This document shows, in pieces, positions 12,162-14,795 of a DNA stretch of 14,795 nucleotides. The translations under genes and the position numbers were made by a program. The first letter of the stretch is position 1; every line of letters starts with the position of its first letter. The stretch spans positions 1 through 14,795 of the forward strand of contig JAVBNO010000025.1 in assembly GCA_031551485.1 (NCBI GenBank), written 5' to 3'. A model generated the notes under the pieces. It saw only the letters and a list, made by a program, of their open reading frames with translations, made no database searches and was not told the DNA's origin. The stretch comes from JAVBNO01 sp031551485 (lineage in GTDB: Bacteria > Bacillota > Clostridia > Oscillospirales > Ruminococcaceae).

Positions 12162-13805
12162 TTAATACATGCCGCCCATGCCACCGCCGCCAGCCATGGC
12201 AGCAGCTGCCGCAGCCGCGTTGCCCTCTTCTTTCTTGTCAGTAACAAGAGATTCGGTGGTCAACACCATAGCTGCTACAGAAGCTGCGTTTTGCAGCGCG
12301 CAGCGAGCCACTTTTGTAGGATCGACGATACCGGCAGAAATCATATCGCAATATGTTTCTCGCAGAGCATCAAAGCCGTAACCCACTTTTTTCGAGGCTT
12401 TAATGTTCTCGATGATGACAGCGCCTTCGAGCCCACTGTTGAGCGCAATTTGACGGACAGGCTCCTCCAAGGCACGCAGGACGATGGAGATGCCGGTTTT
12501 TTCATCGCCTTCAGCCGAAGCGCACAGTTTTTCCACCGCAGGAATCGCATTGATCATTGCCACACCGCCGCCGGCTACAATGCCTTCTTCCACGGCTGCT
12601 TTAGTGGCGGCCAAAGCGTCCTCCATACGAAGTTTTTTCTCTTTCATTTCGATCTCGGTTGCAGCGCCTACTTTGATAACCGCAACACCGCCGGAAAGTT
12701 TTGCCTGGCGCTCTTGGAGCTTTTCTTTATCAAACTCGGAAGTAGTAATTTCAATTTGCGCTTTGATCTGGTGCAGACGATCTTGAATGGCAGCGGGATC
12801 GCCAGCGCCATCGACAATGATGGTGTTTTCCTTTTGGATTTTAACCTGGCGGGCGCGACCCAACTGATCCATGGTGGTTGACTTCAGATCAAGGCCGATC
12901 TCCTCGCTGATTACTTCGCCGCCGGTGAGAATGGCAATATCGCGGAGCATCTCTTTGCGGCGGTCGCCAAAGCCAGGGGCTTTTACGCCAACGCAGGTGA
13001 AAGTGCCTCTGATGCGGTTGAGGATCAGGGTTGCCAGCGCTTCGCCTTCTATATCCTCAGCAATGATCACGAGCTTTTTGCCGGACTGAACCACCTGCTC
13101 GAGGAGAGGCAGAATTTCCTGGATGGAGGAAATCTTTTTATCGGTGATTAGAATGTAGGCGTCATCAATGACTGCCTCCATTTTGTCGGTATCGGTTACA
13201 AAATAAGGGGTAATGTATCCACGGTCAAATTGCATACCTTCGACCACTTCACTGTAGGTTTCGGCTGTCTTGGATTCTTCAATCGTAATGACGCCGTTGG
13301 TGGATACTTTTTCCATTGCCTCGGAGATTAATTTGCCAATAAATTCATCACTGGCAGAAATGGTAGCCACACGGGCGATGTCCTCAGAGCCACTGATTTT
13401 TTTGCTGTTGCCGACAATCGCTTCGACCGCCGCATCAACAGCATTTTGAATGCCTTTTTTCACGATCATCGGGTTGGCGCCGGCGGCCACATTTTTCATG
13501 CCTTCGCGCACAAGAGCTTGTGCCAGCAGTGTGGCAGTTGTGGTACCATCACCCGCGGCATCATTGGTTTTGGTGGCGACTTCTTTCACCAGCTGGGCAC
13601 CCATATTTTCAAAAGGATCGTCCAGTTCAATCTCCTTTGCGATGGTCACGCCATCGTTGGTGATAAGGGGGGCGCCAAATTTTTTGTCCAGCACTACATT
13701 ACGGCCTTTGGGGCCAAGGGTAATTTTAACGGTATCGGCGAGTTGGTTAATGCCCGATTGCAAGGATTTGCGGGCATCTTCGCCAAAAGAAATCATTTTT
13801 GCCAT
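12162..13805 (-). CDS. groEL: Chaperonin GroEL (60 kDa)
   Basis: A 547-residue protein of standard length and fully collinear with GroEL. Visible features include ITLGPKGRNVVLDKKFGAPLI (near 28-48, with the family's TLGPKGRNV), the ATPase motif GDGTTTATLLAQALV (86-100), the apical domain with RGYITPYFVTD, GGVAVIKVGAATEIEMKEKK, VAGGGVAMINAIPAVE and the Gly/Met tail GGGGMGGMY. It forms the 14-subunit ring that, with GroES, folds proteins using ATP in the cytosol. AAGGAGG lies eight bases before the ATG. groES is 35 bases upstream in the same operon, under CIRCE control, and a strong terminator follows. Confidence 0.99.
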   Translation of the reverse strand: MAKMISFGEDARKSLQSGINQLADTVKITLGPKGRNVVLDKKFGAPLITNDGVTIAKEIELDDPFENMGAQLVKEVATKTNDAAGDGTTTATLLAQALVREGMKNVAAGANPMIVKKGIQNAVDAAVEAIVGNSKKISGSEDIARVATISASDEFIGKLISEAMEKVSTNGVITIEESKTAETYSEVVEGMQFDRGYITPYFVTDTDKMEAVIDDAYILITDKKISSIQEILPLLEQVVQSGKKLVIIAEDIEGEALATLILNRIRGTFTCVGVKAPGFGDRRKEMLRDIAILTGGEVISEEIGLDLKSTTMDQLGRARQVKIQKENTIIVDGAGDPAAIQDRLHQIKAQIEITTSEFDKEKLQERQAKLSGGVAVIKVGAATEIEMKEKKLRMEDALAATKAAVEEGIVAGGGVAMINAIPAVEKLCASAEGDEKTGISIVLRALEEPVRQIALNSGLEGAVIIENIKASKKVGYGFDALRETYCDMISAGIVDPTKVARCALQNAASVAAMVLTTESLVTDKKEEGNAAAAAAAMAGGGGMGGMY

Positions 13806-13840
13806 GAGTGTTGCCTCCTTAATATTATCTCTGGTGTGCT

Positions 13841-14125
13841 TTATTCAACAATGGCCAAAATATCCGACTGGCGCAGGATGGTGTATTCCACATTGTCAAG
13901 CTTGACTTCGGTACCGGCATATTTGCTCATCAATACTTTGTCGCCTACTTTGACATACATGGTAACCTCTTTCCCTTCGACAACGCCACCGGGGCCCACC
14001 GCCATTACTTCGGCAATGGAGGGTTTCTCTTTTGCGGTACCCGCCAGGATAATGCCACTTTTAGTGGTTTCTTCCGCTTCGACCAATTTAAGCACTACAC
14101 GGTCGGCAAGTGGTTTAATGTTCAT
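13841..14125 (-). CDS. groES: Co-chaperonin GroES (10 kDa)
   Basis: A 94-residue protein with the complete GroES pattern: MNIKPLADRVVLKLVEAEE, the mobile loop ETTKSGIILAGTAKEKP (18-34) that contacts GroEL, the roof loop GPGGVVEGKE, and VKVGDKVLMSKYAGTEVKLD. It caps the GroEL ring during folding cycles. The ATG is preceded by CGGAGGACTGAACC, a good ribosome binding site. It is the first gene of the operon, about 60 bases from a start point that lies in a CIRCE operator. Confidence 0.98.
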   Translation of the reverse strand: MNIKPLADRVVLKLVEAEETTKSGIILAGTAKEKPSIAEVMAVGPGGVVEGKEVTMYVKVGDKVLMSKYAGTEVKLDNVEYTILRQSDILAIVE

Positions 14126-14162
14126 GGTTCAGTCCTCCGTACATGAAAGTTTTATTCTACGA

Positions 14163-14189
14163 TTAGCACTTTATGTGCATGAGTGCTAA
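14163..14189 (-). promoter_or_regulatory. CIRCE operator (HrcA site) of groES-groEL
   Basis: TTAGCACTT - nine bases - GAGTGCTAA matches the CIRCE consensus (TTAGCACTC-N9-GAGTGCTAA) at 17 of 18 arm positions; the last base of the left arm is T rather than C. It covers the expected start point of the minus-strand promoter, where the heat-shock repressor HrcA binds and is released on heat or folding stress. hrcA itself is not in this window. Confidence 0.95.
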
Positions 14190-14194
14190 TGTAT

Positions 14195-14222
14195 ATTTTA
14201 ACTTTTTTTTGTGAAAAATCAA
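14195..14222 (-). promoter_or_regulatory. Promoter of the groES-groEL operon
   Basis: On the minus strand TTGATT (14217-14222), a 16-base spacer containing an A8 tract, and TAAAAT (14195-14200). The start point falls within the CIRCE element, the usual arrangement for HrcA-regulated vegetative promoters. Confidence 0.7.
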
Positions 14223-14329
14223 GTGTTTTTTGAAAAAAACGCCATGGTTTTTGAAATATTTTCAATCTGCCAATTTTAGTTTGGGATTGGAAGGATTTGT
14301 TATACAATTTTGACAGCAAAATGCTTGTG

Positions 14330-14371
14330 ATCATAAATTCCCTGTCGGCATGCCGACAGGGAATTTATGAT
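14330..14371 (-). terminator. 42-bp perfect palindrome behind the transketolase gene, probable terminator
   Basis: Bases 14330-14371 form a perfect palindrome without spacer, centred on GGCATGCC, with A+T-rich outer arms (ATCATAAATTC/GAATTTATGAT) and a GC-rich inner part (CCTGTCGGC/GCCGACAGG). It begins 17 bases after the transketolase stop codon. The distal arm carries AATTTATG instead of a real U-tract, so it resembles the hairpin at 538-585: an efficient stem usable on both strands. The centre would open to a small loop in RNA. Confidence 0.7.
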
Positions 14372-14388
14372 TAGAATCGATCTCTTCC

Positions 14389-14795
14389 CTACTTCTTAAG
14401 CGCCATTGCCTTTTTGGTGACCGCCGCAATGTTTTCGGCACAGAGGCCAAATTCTTTGAGGAGTTCAACAGCAGGGCCAGAATGGCCGAACTCGTCGTTG
14501 ACGCCAACGCGCACAACCGGCACCGGCTTATCTGCAATGGCTTCCATCACGGCGCTGCCCAACCCACCGATGATGGAATGTTCCTCTGCCGTGATGATAA
14601 GGCCCGTTTCGGCAGCCGCTTTTTGCAAAATGGCTGTGTCGATCGGCTTGATTGTATGGATGTTGATGAGACGGGCATTAATCCCCTCTTGCTTTAGTAT
14701 TTCTACCGCATTGACAGCTTCGTAAACCATAAGGCCGGTGGCTACAATCGTGACATCTTTACCATCCACCAGCTGAATACCTTTGCCAATTTCGA
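14389..14795 (-). CDS. Transketolase, C-terminal section/subunit (5' end outside window)
   Basis: 135 codons are present and the frame is open to the right edge. The residues match the end of the pyrimidine domain (EIGKGIQLVDG) and the C-terminal domain of transketolase: KDVTIVATGLMVYEAVNAVEIL, ARLINIHTIKPIDTAIL, IITAEEHSIIGGLGSAVMEA, RVGVNDEFGHSGPAVELLKEFGL. HTIKPID and EEHSIIGGLGSAV match the short, split transketolase C-subunits common in anaerobic Bacillota better than DXP synthase. The enzyme moves two-carbon ketol units in the non-oxidative pentose phosphate pathway using thiamine diphosphate. Whether the N-terminal half is a separate gene upstream cannot be seen. A long palindromic hairpin follows the stop codon. 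Confidence 0.9.
   Translation of the reverse strand, partial: EIGKGIQLVDGKDVTIVATGLMVYEAVNAVEILKQEGINARLINIHTIKPIDTAILQKAAAETGLIITAEEHSIIGGLGSAVMEAIADKPVPVVRVGVNDEFGHSGPAVELLKEFGLCAENIAAVTKKAMALKK

Noticed and set aside
12060..12881. 273-codon plus-strand open frame, and a similar one at 13446-14189
   Set aside because: Both are mainly antisense to groEL/groES, run across the terminator or the CIRCE region, and show no family features or ribosome binding site.
14389..14795. 1-deoxyxylulose-5-phosphate synthase as identity for the right-edge gene
   Set aside because: DXS shares the domain, but HTIKPID, EEHSIIGGLGSAV and NDEFGHSG fit the split transketolase C-subunit better.
1..14795. CRISPR arrays, insertion sequences, phage genes, tRNA or rRNA genes, toxin-antitoxin pairs
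   Set aside because: No regularly spaced repeats, transposase or integrase motifs, tRNA cloverleaf or other hallmark was seen; the window reads as ordinary chromosomal backbone.

Overview
This window looks like chromosomal DNA of a low-to-mid G+C Bacillota, probably an anaerobic Clostridia or Negativicutes type. The grounds are a Mg-sensing M-box leader before mgtE, a CIRCE-controlled groES-groEL operon, a YtaF-type sporulation membrane protein, DegV, DUF3810 and PadR proteins, AGGAGG-type ribosome binding sites, and a transketolase that appears to be encoded as a separate C-terminal subunit. I cannot name a species. No insertion sequence, phage gene, CRISPR array, tRNA or rRNA is visible.

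Layout, left to right. A LacI-family regulator enters from the left edge (minus, cut at its C-terminus). Next is a minus-strand magnesium unit: promoter, M-box aptamer, intrinsic terminator, a second structured leader with a possible MgtL-like leader ORF, then mgtE and a Dabb-domain gene, closed by a strong hairpin. A short plus-strand unit follows, holding a single-domain carboxypeptidase-regulatory-like protein and ytaF. From there everything is on the minus strand: Smr-domain protein and a DUF3810 metalloprotease-like membrane protein (overlapping genes), DegV, a class B penicillin-binding protein, a strongly diverged PurD-like ATP-grasp protein, padR-nfeD-SPFH (a membrane-organisation operon), groES-groEL, and the C-terminal part of a transketolase running off the right edge.

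Most genes are housekeeping in type and each short operon has recognisable promoters and terminators. The parts most worth a second look are the mgtE leader, which seems to stack a possible leader-peptide/competing-hairpin element on top of the M-box; the PurD-like protein, which has lost several residues conserved in true PurD; and its unusually long, structured, gene-free upstream region with a near-perfect 28-bp palindrome placed on a good promoter.
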